A stretch of 16,521 nt of DNA from an uncultured Helicobacteraceae bacterium (GCA_934728205.1 CAKVEH010000009.1:1-16521), one strand, 5' to 3'; shown: positions 6,557 through 14,109, counted from the first letter of the stretch. The notes: a model not told the origin generated them from the sequence alone. A program made the numbers and translations.

Positions 6557-8353
6557 ATGAATGCAACAATCTCACCAAAACCGCTAAAAAATACACATTT
6601 ACCAAAACAAAACGAGTGGAATCTCAATGCGCTTTTTACCTCAAGCCAAAATGCAAAATCCGCTTGCGAGGATACACTACAAGCAGCAAAGAACTTCAAC
6701 AAACACTACCAAAGTAAGCTAAGTAGCATTGCTCCAAAGGATTTTGAGCGTGTTTTAACCCAATATGAGCAACTTTGTGAGAATCTTGGCGGAGTGATGA
6801 CTTATGCGTTTTTGCTTTTTGCCAAAGATACCAATAATGGTGCGCTTTATGCGGACTTTGAGCAACGCGTAAATAAGGCACAAAATGAATTGCTATTCTT
6901 TGAGTTGGAGCTCGCTAAGCTCGATAGCACGATCATAGAGCAAATCGCAAATTATGCGCCAAGATACGCCTTTTATGTGCAAAAAATCAGCGAGCAGGCG
7001 AAATACACCCTTAGCCTCAAAGAAGAACAAGTGCTTTTAAAAACTTCTCCTATTAGCGCAAATGCTTTTTCTCGGCTCTTTGATGAGCATTTGGCTCAAG
7101 CACGCTTTAAATGTAGGGGTAAAAAACTCAACGAGGAGCAAATATTAGCACTTCTGCATAACCCCGATAGAATCACACGCAAACAGGCGCAGAAATCTTT
7201 TAGCGCGGGGTTAAAAAAATCTCGCCATTTATTAAGCTATATTTTAAACATTGTGCGAAAAGATGTCGCTATCACAAAGGAATTACGCGGGTATGAAAAA
7301 CCAGAGAGCTTTAGGCATATCGCAAATTGCATTACGCAAAAAAGTGTCGATGCGCTTGTGGATTGTGTGAATGCAAATTATAAAGTCGTGCATAAGTATT
7401 ATACAATCAAAGCAAAACTAATGAATATAAAAACACTTAAGGATTATGATAGATACGCTCCTTTAGAGTTTAAGTATCCAAAACAAAAAGCTACACTTAA
7501 CTATCAAAGCGCGCTTGGTGAAGTGTTAGAATCTTTTAGCAATTTTTCTCCCACATTTGCTTCAATCGCTTATAAGGCGATTAAAGAGGGCTGGGTAGAT
7601 TCTCACCCAACGCCAAATAAACGAGGCGGAGCGTTTAGCCATAGTGCTATCCCACGCGCACATCCCTATGTGCTATTAAATTGGACGGGCAATCGCAGGG
7701 ATACTTTTACCATAGCGCACGAATTTGGGCATATGATACACCAAGAGCTAAGCAAACAAGTGGGTTATCTTAATGCTGACACGCCACTCACTACCGCAGA
7801 GACAGCATCAGTGTTTGCTGAAATGTTACTTTTTGATTCAATGAAGCAAAAGCTTAACAAAAAGGAGCTTTTAGAGCTCTATGCAGGCAAATTAGAGGAT
7901 ATTTTTTCTACGCTGTTTCGCCAGATTGTGATGACAAATTTTGAACGCGCCATCCACGCTAAGGATGGTGAGTTAAGCGCGCAAGATTTTGATACAATTT
8001 GGGAGGAGCAAAACGCTAAAATGTTTGGTGATTCCTTGCAACTTACTAAAAATTACGCAGGTTGGTGGTGCTATATACCACATTTTATTCACTCGCCATT
8101 TTATTGCTATGCGTATAGCTATGGACAGTTGCTTGTGCTCGCACTCTTTGGACTATATAAAATGACACAGGACAATAAGGCTAAAAGGGAAAAATTTATC
8201 CAAACATATATTGGCTTTTTATCTCGTGGTGGAAGTTTAAGCCCAAAAGAACTCATTAAGGAATTTGGCTTTGATATTGATGATTGTGCGTTTTGGGACA
8301 TTGGTATGAATGAAGTTAAAAAAATGTTTAGTGAGTTTGAGGAACTTTTATGA
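6557..8353 (+). CDS. pepF: Oligoendopeptidase F, M3 family zinc metallopeptidase
   Basis: 598 residues, full length for the family. This cytoplasmic enzyme cuts short peptides. The zinc site is HEFGH at 388-392, preceded by FTIA, with the third ligand most likely E415 in TAETASVFAE. The C-terminal substrate region has FYCYAYSYGQLL (about 518-530), matching the conserved tyrosine-rich segment of PepF. The N-terminal 180 residues are helical, as usual for the oligopeptidase F N-domain. AAGGA precedes the start by six bases. The stop overlaps the next start as ATGA. Its operon partners are mostly uncharacterised. A role in peptide recycling is the default reading. Confidence 0.95.
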   Translation: MNATISPKPLKNTHLPKQNEWNLNALFTSSQNAKSACEDTLQAAKNFNKHYQSKLSSIAPKDFERVLTQYEQLCENLGGVMTYAFLLFAKDTNNGALYADFEQRVNKAQNELLFFELELAKLDSTIIEQIANYAPRYAFYVQKISEQAKYTLSLKEEQVLLKTSPISANAFSRLFDEHLAQARFKCRGKKLNEEQILALLHNPDRITRKQAQKSFSAGLKKSRHLLSYILNIVRKDVAITKELRGYEKPESFRHIANCITQKSVDALVDCVNANYKVVHKYYTIKAKLMNIKTLKDYDRYAPLEFKYPKQKATLNYQSALGEVLESFSNFSPTFASIAYKAIKEGWVDSHPTPNKRGGAFSHSAIPRAHPYVLLNWTGNRRDTFTIAHEFGHMIHQELSKQVGYLNADTPLTTAETASVFAEMLLFDSMKQKLNKKELLELYAGKLEDIFSTLFRQIVMTNFERAIHAKDGELSAQDFDTIWEEQNAKMFGDSLQLTKNYAGWWCYIPHFIHSPFYCYAYSYGQLLVLALFGLYKMTQDNKAKREKFIQTYIGFLSRGGSLSPKELIKEFGFDIDDCAFWDIGMNEVKKMFSEFEELL

Positions 8354-8841
8354 TTATAAAAAACGCAAAACTACGACATTTATTGACAAAGCACGCAAAG
8401 GAGTTTTTAATCCTATTGGTGGAGCAAAAAATCTCATTTTCTATCTTATGTGATATTAGCAAGACAGATTTTAATCCTCCATTGCCAGAGGATATAGCCA
8501 AAGGGCTAAATGATTTAACTTTGTTTATTTTGGCTGGCTATACATTTGAGAGTATTGATTTTGGAGTGAGCGGGATAAGTTTTGAAGCTGGCTTTGGTGA
8601 GCAAAACTTTGGGAGTTTGGTAAGTATTGAATATGAGGGAATCGTGCAGATTCTCCTCCAAGATGAGCAACTTTTAAAAGAAATTTCACTTTTTGTCAAT
8701 GTCGCAAATGCGCAACTTTATAGTGATTTTGATAGCATACAAGAAGATTTTAGAGATTTGGATTTCTCTATGCAAATGCTCTCAAGCAATCCTGAAAACT
8801 CTTATCTTTTTAGCAAAAAAAAAGGAGATAAAAATGAGTAG
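8350..8841 (+). CDS. Uncharacterised acidic protein, possible SspB-like ClpXP adaptor
   Basis: 163 residues, no signal peptide or membrane segment. I do not recognise it by identity. The pattern of residues 12-106 runs parallel to SspB: a helix (LLTKHAKEFLILLVEQ), a strand (SFSILCDIS), a PPLPEDI stretch, a hydrophobic strand, then ISFEAGFGEQ and a final hydrophobic strand YEGIVQILLQDE. SspB has ISF/RFxARFGG followed by VP...VLAIYARE at the same spacing, and a disordered acidic tail; E. coli SspB is 165 residues. Here the tail (112-163) is acidic, then lysine-rich. SspB delivers ssrA-tagged peptides to ClpXP. A clear ClpX-binding end motif is not evident. The function is inference. The gene overlaps pepF by four bases and the next gene by eight, and contains an A9 run near its end. 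Confidence 0.7.
   Translation: MIIKNAKLRHLLTKHAKEFLILLVEQKISFSILCDISKTDFNPPLPEDIAKGLNDLTLFILAGYTFESIDFGVSGISFEAGFGEQNFGSLVSIEYEGIVQILLQDEQLLKEISLFVNVANAQLYSDFDSIQEDFRDLDFSMQMLSSNPENSYLFSKKKGDKNE
8815..8823 (+). repeat. A9 run at an overlapping gene junction
   Basis: Nine A encode three lysines near the end of the SspB-like gene and merge into the AAGGAG ribosome site of the next gene. Loss of one A would join the two frames into one long protein. Confidence 0.7.
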
Positions 8842-9508
8842 TTCTATTCCACATATTCCACCAAATACCATAGCACTTAAAGTGTTTAGATTCCATCAGG
8901 GCAGGGATTATCTCCCTTATTATGAAAAGATAGATTTTCCCTACAAGCAATCCAGCACGCTTAGCGAGCTGTGCGAGTTTTTGACGCGCAATTTACGCGA
9001 TTTGGGTTTAGATGAAGTGTGTTTGCGCATCAATGGCGTGAGCGTATTAGAGGATTTGTCTATTAGTGAGTTAGTGGGCGAGTTTGGGAATGCGTGGATT
9101 CTTAGTCCGCTTTGTGAGAAATTCGCGCTCAAGGATTTTGTGCTTGATTTTAGCGTGTATGATGAAAGATATGCAGAGTTTTTTGCCCAAATGCCATTTA
9201 TCACAAAGGAGCATAAAAGTGAATTAAGAGGTTTTTTAAAATATAATTTTCTCTCCGCGCTTTGTGAATGTGAGGATTTTATTGATGAGTATTTGGGCGA
9301 TGGATTTTTCCTCTATGTCGCGCATTTGATTGAGCTTTATCCCACACACAAAAAAGAGCTTTTGGATTTTATTTGTAACGCTCGCAGTGGGATTTTGAAT
9401 TTTGTCAGCCTTGATAGGGCAATGTATCCTTTTGGTTGGCACAATAGCAAGCCATTTTTTACTATCATTAAAGAACATTTTGCTAAAGAGTGTTCTAGTG
9501 CGAATTAA
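8834..9508 (+). CDS. Cysteine-depleted SdhB/FrdB-like protein
   Basis: 224 residues from ATG 8834, preceded by AAAGGAG; a frame opening at 8693 is rejected because it lies inside the upstream gene. The layout follows the iron-sulfur subunit of succinate dehydrogenase/fumarate reductase (about 240 residues). LKVFRF...DYLPYYEKIDFPY (15-37) matches its first strands, TLSELCEFL its helix, and EVCLRINGVSVLED (61-74) its GSCAMNINGKNGLAC segment. ILSPLCEKFALKDFVLDFSVYDERY (89-113) matches IRPLPG...RDLVVD.. plus the F/Y region. Residues 138-213 are helical like the second cluster domain. Of the four [2Fe-2S] cysteines only C63 appears kept, and the CxxCxxC ligands of the second domain reduce to C144/C146 and perhaps C181. 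It is unlikely to carry the normal three clusters. Partner gene downstream resembles SdhE/HdrB. Assignment is by pattern, not search. Confidence 0.6.
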   Translation: MSSSIPHIPPNTIALKVFRFHQGRDYLPYYEKIDFPYKQSSTLSELCEFLTRNLRDLGLDEVCLRINGVSVLEDLSISELVGEFGNAWILSPLCEKFALKDFVLDFSVYDERYAEFFAQMPFITKEHKSELRGFLKYNFLSALCECEDFIDEYLGDGFFLYVAHLIELYPTHKKELLDFICNARSGILNFVSLDRAMYPFGWHNSKPFFTIIKEHFAKECSSAN

Positions 9509-9517
9509 GGAGGAGAA

Positions 9518-10378
9518 ATGTTAGATTCTAAAACACTGAATTTCCCATATCAATCACAGGGAATAATGCTTTTTGATGTGTATGATGAGATTGTGTGTAG
9601 TGGAGTTAAAAAAGACGATATAGCAAGATTTATTGCCCCAAGCAAGGAGCTTTTAGAATCTTTTGGTGTGCAAAATGTCGCACCAAAAATCCCACTTAAG
9701 CCTTATAGTGGATATTTTGCCAGCATTAAAGATTCTATAAATGCGCTTAAAAATATGGCGTATAACTTTGCCATTGCCCAAAGTCAAGATTGCGTGCTTC
9801 TTTTTGTTGAGGAAGATGTCTGCACACAGGCATTGCTTACTTTGGAGGCATTTTTACAGCCTGACACCCAAGCACTACTTATTGATTTTTTGCGCTCCCA
9901 TAATCTTAGCTTTGACCCTAATAAACCTAGTTTTGTTACGCTTGATTGGCTTATTGCTAAAAAGAGCGCAGATGGGCATTGTATCTTTGCTAAAAGTTTT
10001 AAGCAGTATAAATCCACGCTTCTACGCACTTATGGCTTTGTGCCACTAGATTTAGCTACTATTTTTCGCGCACTTGAGCTAACCATTGTGCCAAGCTCTG
10101 ATTCATATTTTTGCCACTTGCTTGAGAGCAATGCAACTTTAGCCAAGCAAAGTTTGCATAGGCAATTTTTTACACTCGTTGATTTGGGGATTGATTTTTT
10201 TAGTGCGTTAAGTATCTCGCAATTTTTTGTTTTTGATAGATTGCAGGGGAGCTTTTCGCCACCGCGTGATTGCCCAAAAATCCCTGTTTTTAGCCTTGCG
10301 GAATTGTGTTTGCTGGCACTTGATAAACCACTAGAAAAAAGATTCCATAAGGTTGCGTTTGAAGAATTAATAGGGTAA
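9518..10378 (+). CDS. HdrB/SdhE-like protein lacking CCG cysteines
   Basis: 286 residues, soluble, with a strong AAGGAGG ribosome site that starts within the stop of the preceding gene. The arrangement resembles the duplicated CCG domain of heterodisulfide reductase B, LutA and the SdhE/MfrE subunit. In the first half, a helix ending LLESFGVQNVAP (45-56) corresponds to the family's LLExLGVE, SGYFASIKDSINALKNMAYNFAIAQSQDCVLLFVEEDVC (64-102, given as segments) to the GxxxxxxD...ArNxxxAxxxgxdxIvt.C. part, and AFLQPD...NLSF to the spacer. In the second half, LATIFRALELTIVP (179-192) and SNATLAKQSL...LVDLGIDFFSAL then FFVFDRLQ (204-243) repeat this. IPVFSLAELCLLALDK (255-270) matches the closing helix. 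The seven cysteines are scattered and no CC pair exists, so no normal noncubane cluster can form. Function unknown; inference from pattern only. Confidence 0.6.
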   Translation: MLDSKTLNFPYQSQGIMLFDVYDEIVCSGVKKDDIARFIAPSKELLESFGVQNVAPKIPLKPYSGYFASIKDSINALKNMAYNFAIAQSQDCVLLFVEEDVCTQALLTLEAFLQPDTQALLIDFLRSHNLSFDPNKPSFVTLDWLIAKKSADGHCIFAKSFKQYKSTLLRTYGFVPLDLATIFRALELTIVPSSDSYFCHLLESNATLAKQSLHRQFFTLVDLGIDFFSALSISQFFVFDRLQGSFSPPRDCPKIPVFSLAELCLLALDKPLEKRFHKVAFEELIG

Positions 10379-10382
10379 AGAG

Positions 10383-10697
10383 ATGAAATTATTTTTGCAG
10401 TTTTTTACCGCCGCGCTTATTGGTGCGCTGTGGTTTCACTTTGGCGATAATGATTCAGCGATGGCTTTGGTGCTGTTTATCATTGTGCTTTGTGTGATGT
10501 TTATGAAGCCCATTCGCTATCAAGACCCAAAACGCAGGGAGCAATATATGCAAAAAATCCGCGATACGCGTGAGCGTAAGGTAATGCTTGAAAAAGAGCG
10601 ATTAGAAGAGAAAAAGCGCGCCAAACAAAGCGCACGCGAACAAGAAGAAAAGATAAAAAGAGAATACGAAGCCAAAATGGCTGGAAAGAGGCGATAA
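10383..10697 (+). CDS. Small membrane protein with charged helical tail
   Basis: 104 residues. Two hydrophobic segments (about 3-19 and 26-42) are separated by the short loop GDNDSA; residues 46-104 are a long, highly charged helix rich in K, R and E (for example KRREQYMQKIRDTRERK) that would lie in the cytoplasm and may form a coiled coil. I do not recognise the family. It begins four bases after the HdrB-like stop, so it is the last gene of this operon, just ahead of a hairpin. A role as membrane anchor for the two soluble proteins encoded upstream is possible, since reductases of the Sdh/Frd/Mfr type often have one, but nothing in the sequence (no haem-ligand histidines in the helices) proves it. 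Confidence 0.8.
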   Translation: MKLFLQFFTAALIGALWFHFGDNDSAMALVLFIIVLCVMFMKPIRYQDPKRREQYMQKIRDTRERKVMLEKERLEEKKRAKQSAREQEEKIKREYEAKMAGKRR

Positions 10698-10719
10698 GAG
10701 GCATAAAAGCCTTAAATTT

Positions 10720-10738
10720 TGGCATTGCTTCAATGCCA
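10720..10738. terminator. Terminator-like hairpin between converging operons
   Basis: TGGCATTG (10720-10727), loop CTT, CAATGCCA (10731-10738): a perfect 8-base stem. It lies 23 bases after the small membrane protein stop and 21 bases past the mqo stop on the other strand. A short T run (TTT) follows on the plus side; the minus side has only an AT-rich stretch. It probably works best for the plus-strand operon. Confidence 0.55.
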
Positions 10739-10758
10739 TTTGCACCAACACTTAGAAT

Positions 10759-12237
10759 CTAAATGCTTTCAAACGGCAATCCAAGCAACTCCGCAGTCTT
10801 TGAGCGAATTTCATTGAAGTTTAAAATGTTTTGGTCTAAAGTATTTTGATATGATGGAATCATTTCTTTTAACTTCTCTCTCCCACCAGCCACTTCATCT
10901 TTAAAGCATTTCTCTAGCACTTCAAGTAAAATATTGACCGAAGTAGAAGCCCCAGGTGAAGCTCCAAGCAAGGCAGCTAGTGAGCCATCTTGCGAGACGA
11001 TGACTTCTGTGCCAAACTGCAAGAATCCACGATTATTAGCATCTTTTTTGATGATTTGCACACGCACGCCAGCCATTTGAATCTCCCAATCAGCAGAGTT
11101 AGCACTTGGCATATAGCCTTGAAGTCTTTGAATGCGACCCCTTTTCCCTAGCATAACCTCTTTTAGCAAGTAAATGGTGAGTGGGATATTATCAATCCCC
11201 GCTTGCATCATAGGGATAAAGTTATCACTTTGCATAACAGATGGGAAGTCAAGCAGGCTTCCATTTTTTAAAAAGCGCGTATTAAAACCAGCATAAGGAC
11301 CAAACATAAGCTCTTTATTGCCATTCATAAATCTCGTATCTAAGTGTGGCACAGACATAGGAGGTGCACCGACAGATGCTTTGCCATAGACTTTTGCGTG
11401 ATGTTTTTGGATAATATCTTTGTTCTTACACACCAGCCATAATCCATTTACAGCAAGTCCAGAATATCCCTTACTTTCTTGCACACCAGATTTTTGTAGG
11501 AGCTGTATAGTTGCCCCACCAGCTCCTAAAAATACAAATCTTGTGCGGACATTTTTTACCTGCCCACGAGTGTCATCTTTTATTTTTAAGTGCCACTCAC
11601 TTCCCTCTTTTTTAATGCCAATAACTTTGTGATGATAAAATACATTTACTCCATCTTTTTGCACCAAGCTTTGTGTCATTTGTCGCACAATCGCACCAAA
11701 ATCCACATCACTTCCGCCATTCATAAAGGTTGCAGCTATTGGCTGGTTGCTTTCTCGCCCATCTGTGAGAAGTGGTGTCCATTGTGAGATTTGGTCTTTA
11801 TCTTGTGTATAGCGCATATTATGAAAAAACGGAATCTTGTGTAATGCTTCATACCGCGCTTTTAAAAATGCAACATTATTATCAGTTACAAAGCTCATAT
11901 GTGGCACAGGGTGGATAAAGCTCGAAGCATTTTGTAAAATCTTATGTTTCACACAATATGCCCAAAATTCTTTGCTTAATTCAAATTCTTGGTTAATGGT
12001 AAGTGCTTTTTTAATATCCACACTTCCATCTTTGCCCTGAGGGGTGTAATTCAATTCACAAAGAGCTTGGTGTCCTGTGCCAGCATTGCTCCACGCATCA
12101 CTAGATTCTAATGCGACATCATCAAGCTGTTCATAAATGTTAATGTGCAAATCTGGTTTAATCTCTTTTAACAAAGTCGCTAGTGTAAGACTCATAATTC
12201 CGCCGCCAACAAGAACTACCTGTGATTCTTCGTTCAT
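10759..12237 (-). CDS. mqo: Malate:quinone oxidoreductase
   Basis: 492 residues, normal for Mqo. This FAD enzyme oxidises malate to oxaloacetate at the inner membrane and passes electrons to the quinone pool. The FAD-binding start is VVLVGGGIMSLTLATLL (residues 7-23), where Mqo proteins typically read GGGIMSATLG. The signature SDAWSNAGTGHQALCELNYTP (46-66, given as the family block) is close to the consensus. FLGAGGATIQLLQKSG and GASPGAST near 430 complete the set. In this lineage Mqo commonly replaces NAD-linked malate dehydrogenase. AAGGAT lies before the ATG. The gene appears to be transcribed alone: its own upstream spacer is AT-rich, with an inverted repeat over a possible -10. Confidence 0.96.
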   Translation of the reverse strand: MNEESQVVLVGGGIMSLTLATLLKEIKPDLHINIYEQLDDVALESSDAWSNAGTGHQALCELNYTPQGKDGSVDIKKALTINQEFELSKEFWAYCVKHKILQNASSFIHPVPHMSFVTDNNVAFLKARYEALHKIPFFHNMRYTQDKDQISQWTPLLTDGRESNQPIAATFMNGGSDVDFGAIVRQMTQSLVQKDGVNVFYHHKVIGIKKEGSEWHLKIKDDTRGQVKNVRTRFVFLGAGGATIQLLQKSGVQESKGYSGLAVNGLWLVCKNKDIIQKHHAKVYGKASVGAPPMSVPHLDTRFMNGNKELMFGPYAGFNTRFLKNGSLLDFPSVMQSDNFIPMMQAGIDNIPLTIYLLKEVMLGKRGRIQRLQGYMPSANSADWEIQMAGVRVQIIKKDANNRGFLQFGTEVIVSQDGSLAALLGASPGASTSVNILLEVLEKCFKDEVAGGREKLKEMIPSYQNTLDQNILNFNEIRSKTAELLGLPFESI

Positions 12238-12273
12238 TTTTTATCCTTGAGTAATTTACATAAATTTCTTAAT

Positions 12274-12279
12274 ATTGTA
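12274..12279 (-). promoter_or_regulatory. Possible -10 of the mqo promoter
   Basis: TACAAT on the minus strand, 36 bases before the mqo ATG, within a very AT-rich spacer. No TGn extension or convincing -35 is seen, so this is tentative. Confidence 0.35.
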
Positions 12280-12306
12280 ATCGTAATTTCTTAGAATTTG
12301 ATTACA
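12276..12306. repeat. Inverted repeat TGTAATC / GATTACA upstream of mqo
   Basis: Arms at 12276-12282 and 12300-12306 are perfect complements with a 17-base spacer, centred about 24 bases apart. One arm overlaps the candidate mqo -10. This spacing suits a dimeric regulator binding two turns apart, but the spacer is so AT-rich that chance is possible. Confidence 0.4.
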
Positions 12307-12374
12307 TTTACAGCAAAATTTTGGTTAAATTTTTTTTATCTTTACTTTTTAAGTTTTATAATTGCTTAAAATAG

Positions 12375-12402
12375 GGCATTAGCGCAATGTTTCAAAAATG
12401 CC
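12375..12402 (-). terminator. Weak terminator candidate after the TauE/SafE gene
   Basis: Read on the minus strand, GGCATT pairs with AATGCC across a 16-base loop, followed by CTATTTT. The stem is short and the loop long, so the call is weak. It starts five bases after the permease stop codon. Confidence 0.3.
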
Positions 12403-12406
12403 ACAG

Positions 12407-13183
12407 CTACTCCAATCCTTTCAAATAAGGCTCTACAAGTTTATACACGCTTACCAAAAGTGATAGCACATATACGATGATAAGTGCATAGCGGTGATTT
12501 TTAAGGCTGGTATTTTCTATGGCTTTGATACCAATGGCTACCCCAAGCATTGCGCTAAGCCCAATAATAAGCCCTTTGTGTAAATCGACCAAATTATGCG
12601 AGTAAAGCGAAATACTCCCAGAAAATGAAGAAAAAATCACAAAAAATAGCGCGATAGGCACAACCTTTTTAGAATCTAATCCCAAAAAATACGCAAGCAT
12701 CGGGGCAATCATAAGCCCACCGCCAATGCCAAGTGAAATAGCAAAAACTCCTGTAAGTGCGCCAACACCGATTAAAACAAACTTTTGGTGGAGGGGATTT
12801 GTGATGGGTGGATTGGGATTGGCAGTAGTCTTGGTGTTAAAGATATATTTTTTTAGTCCCACAAGCGTGAGGAGGATAAATAATAAAAGCAAGACTTGTG
12901 AGGGCAAGCTAGAAACAATAAGTCCGCTAAATGATGCACCAAAAAGCCCACCAATGCCAACATACACGCCTATTTTTATATCAAGATTTTTGCGCCAAAA
13001 ATTTATAATACTTCCAAAAGTAGATGAAAACACCATTTGCATAATGGAGATTCCAATGGCGTATTCTATCCCATAGCCCATATAAAGCAAGCAAGGCACG
13101 ATGATAGTCCCACCACCCATACCAAAGAATCCCGCCGCAATGCCACTTACAAAGCCTATGAGAGCAAAAATCAACTCTTCCAT
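12407..13183 (-). CDS. TauE/SafE family membrane permease
   Basis: 258 residues with about eight membrane segments. The family's two related halves each open with a glycine motif: SGIAAGFFGMGGGTIIVP (13-30) and TGVFAISLGIGGGLMIAP (144-161). A short polar linker with NPNPPITNP (122-130) joins the halves. TauE/SafE proteins export or import small organic sulfonates, sulfite or sulfoacetate; the substrate here cannot be told. The start has AAGGGAT ahead and conserved hydrophobic sequence right after it. It is transcribed alone from a promoter divergent from the J-domain gene. It is not closely related to the other permease-like protein at 3962, which has CxxxC motifs instead. Confidence 0.9.
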   Translation of the reverse strand: MEELIFALIGFVSGIAAGFFGMGGGTIIVPCLLYMGYGIEYAIGISIMQMVFSSTFGSIINFWRKNLDIKIGVYVGIGGLFGASFSGLIVSSLPSQVLLLLFILLTLVGLKKYIFNTKTTANPNPPITNPLHQKFVLIGVGALTGVFAISLGIGGGLMIAPMLAYFLGLDSKKVVPIALFFVIFSSFSGSISLYSHNLVDLHKGLIIGLSAMLGVAIGIKAIENTSLKNHRYALIIVYVLSLLVSVYKLVEPYLKGLE

Positions 13184-13239
13184 ATATGTATCCCTTTTAT
13201 TTTACGCAAGATTAAGCGAGTTTAGCACAACAAAATAAC

Positions 13240-13245
13240 ATTATA
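13240..13245 (-). promoter_or_regulatory. -10 element of the TauE/SafE gene
   Basis: A perfect TATAAT on the minus strand, 57 bases before the ATG, in an AT-rich region. A start near 13233 gives a leader of about 50 bases. It faces away from the J-domain gene promoter some 20 bases to the right. Confidence 0.55.
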
Positions 13246-13261
13246 CTTAACCTTTTTATTG

Positions 13262-13267
13262 TATAGT
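13262..13267 (+). promoter_or_regulatory. -10 element of the J-domain gene
   Basis: TATAGT preceded by TTG, 41 bases ahead of the GTG start. The T-rich stretch before it resembles the periodic AT-rich upstream region of Helicobacter promoters. Confidence 0.4.
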
Positions 13268-13308
13268 CGATTTTGGCTTAGAATTTTTATGTTTGTATAG
13301 GATGGCAA

Positions 13309-14109
13309 GTGAAAATATCTCTTAGTCAAAAGTATATTCAAATCACCGTAGAAGAAAGTAACGCATTTTTGGATAAGGCATTGGACTATGCCAAAAAATA
13401 TTTTTCCAAAAGTTATCGATTATCAAGCACGGTGTTAATCCTCGATGACGGCGAGCGATTTAAAAAAGATTATTTGGTAAATTGGGCGTATCATATTTGC
13501 GTGCAAGATGATATGTCTAAAACAAGCTTAAATAAAAAGCAAGAGCTTGAATATTTGCTAAAATTTACCTACCTCCCCATTCGTATTAAAATCGTTGGGA
13601 AAAATCCCATTGTCCAGCGCGTGAAAATTTCTCTTAGAATCTTAAACACCAATCGTGTAGTGCTTAAAATGAGTCATAAAAATGCCACTGCTCGCCGTTA
13701 TATCGCTCAACTCTTTTGTGATTACTATATGGGGAGTGATGGCGATGAGATTTATCTAGATAGCACGAAGTCTTATTTTTGGGATTTGATTATTAACATT
13801 GTGAGTTTTAAAGTCGTGCATAATGTAATTTTGGACTTTGATTATGAGAGCTTTAAAAATCCAAGTCATACTGAGAGTTTCCTCACTCAAGATGAGATAG
13901 AGTTGCGCCAAAGTTATATGCTTTTAGAATCTCATTATCAAGATGACTTCAAGGTAGTGAAAAAGCGGTATTTAAAACTTGCGCGAGAATACCACCCCGA
14001 TAAGGTATTTGGGCAAGATTCTCAGGTGATTGAGAGCTATAATGAGCGATTTAGAAGCATTCAGCAAGCCTATGAGAAAATCCGCACTTCCTTGCGCATA
14101 GCCTCCTAA
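13309..14109 (+). CDS. J-domain protein with C-terminal DnaJ domain
   Basis: 266 residues starting at GTG, with AGGA six bases before it; the nearby ATG at 13302 is out of frame and stops at once. The last 65 residues are a J domain: a helix with SYMLLESHY, a second helix KKRYLKLAREYHPDK with the HPD triad at 229-231, and a final helix ERFRSIQQAYEKIR. HPD is what stimulates Hsp70 (DnaK) ATPase. Residues 1-200 have no glycine-rich or zinc-finger region, so this is a class III J protein; they are mixed alpha/beta with many basic residues, including a lysine/arginine stretch RVKISLRILNTNRVVLKM, and I do not recognise the domain. It presumably directs DnaK to a specific client. It converges on the TonB receptor gene with a 16-base gap. 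Confidence 0.88.
   Translation: MKISLSQKYIQITVEESNAFLDKALDYAKKYFSKSYRLSSTVLILDDGERFKKDYLVNWAYHICVQDDMSKTSLNKKQELEYLLKFTYLPIRIKIVGKNPIVQRVKISLRILNTNRVVLKMSHKNATARRYIAQLFCDYYMGSDGDEIYLDSTKSYFWDLIINIVSFKVVHNVILDFDYESFKNPSHTESFLTQDEIELRQSYMLLESHYQDDFKVVKKRYLKLAREYHPDKVFGQDSQVIESYNERFRSIQQAYEKIRTSLRIAS

Noticed and set aside
8693..8833. Longer start for the SdhB-like gene at ATG 8693
   Set aside because: The extra 47 codons lie out of frame inside the SspB-like gene; ATG 8834 has AAAGGAG and starts just before the conserved strand.
12726..13076. Plus-strand open frame of 116 codons
   Set aside because: Antisense to the TauE/SafE permease and without a recognisable domain or start signal.
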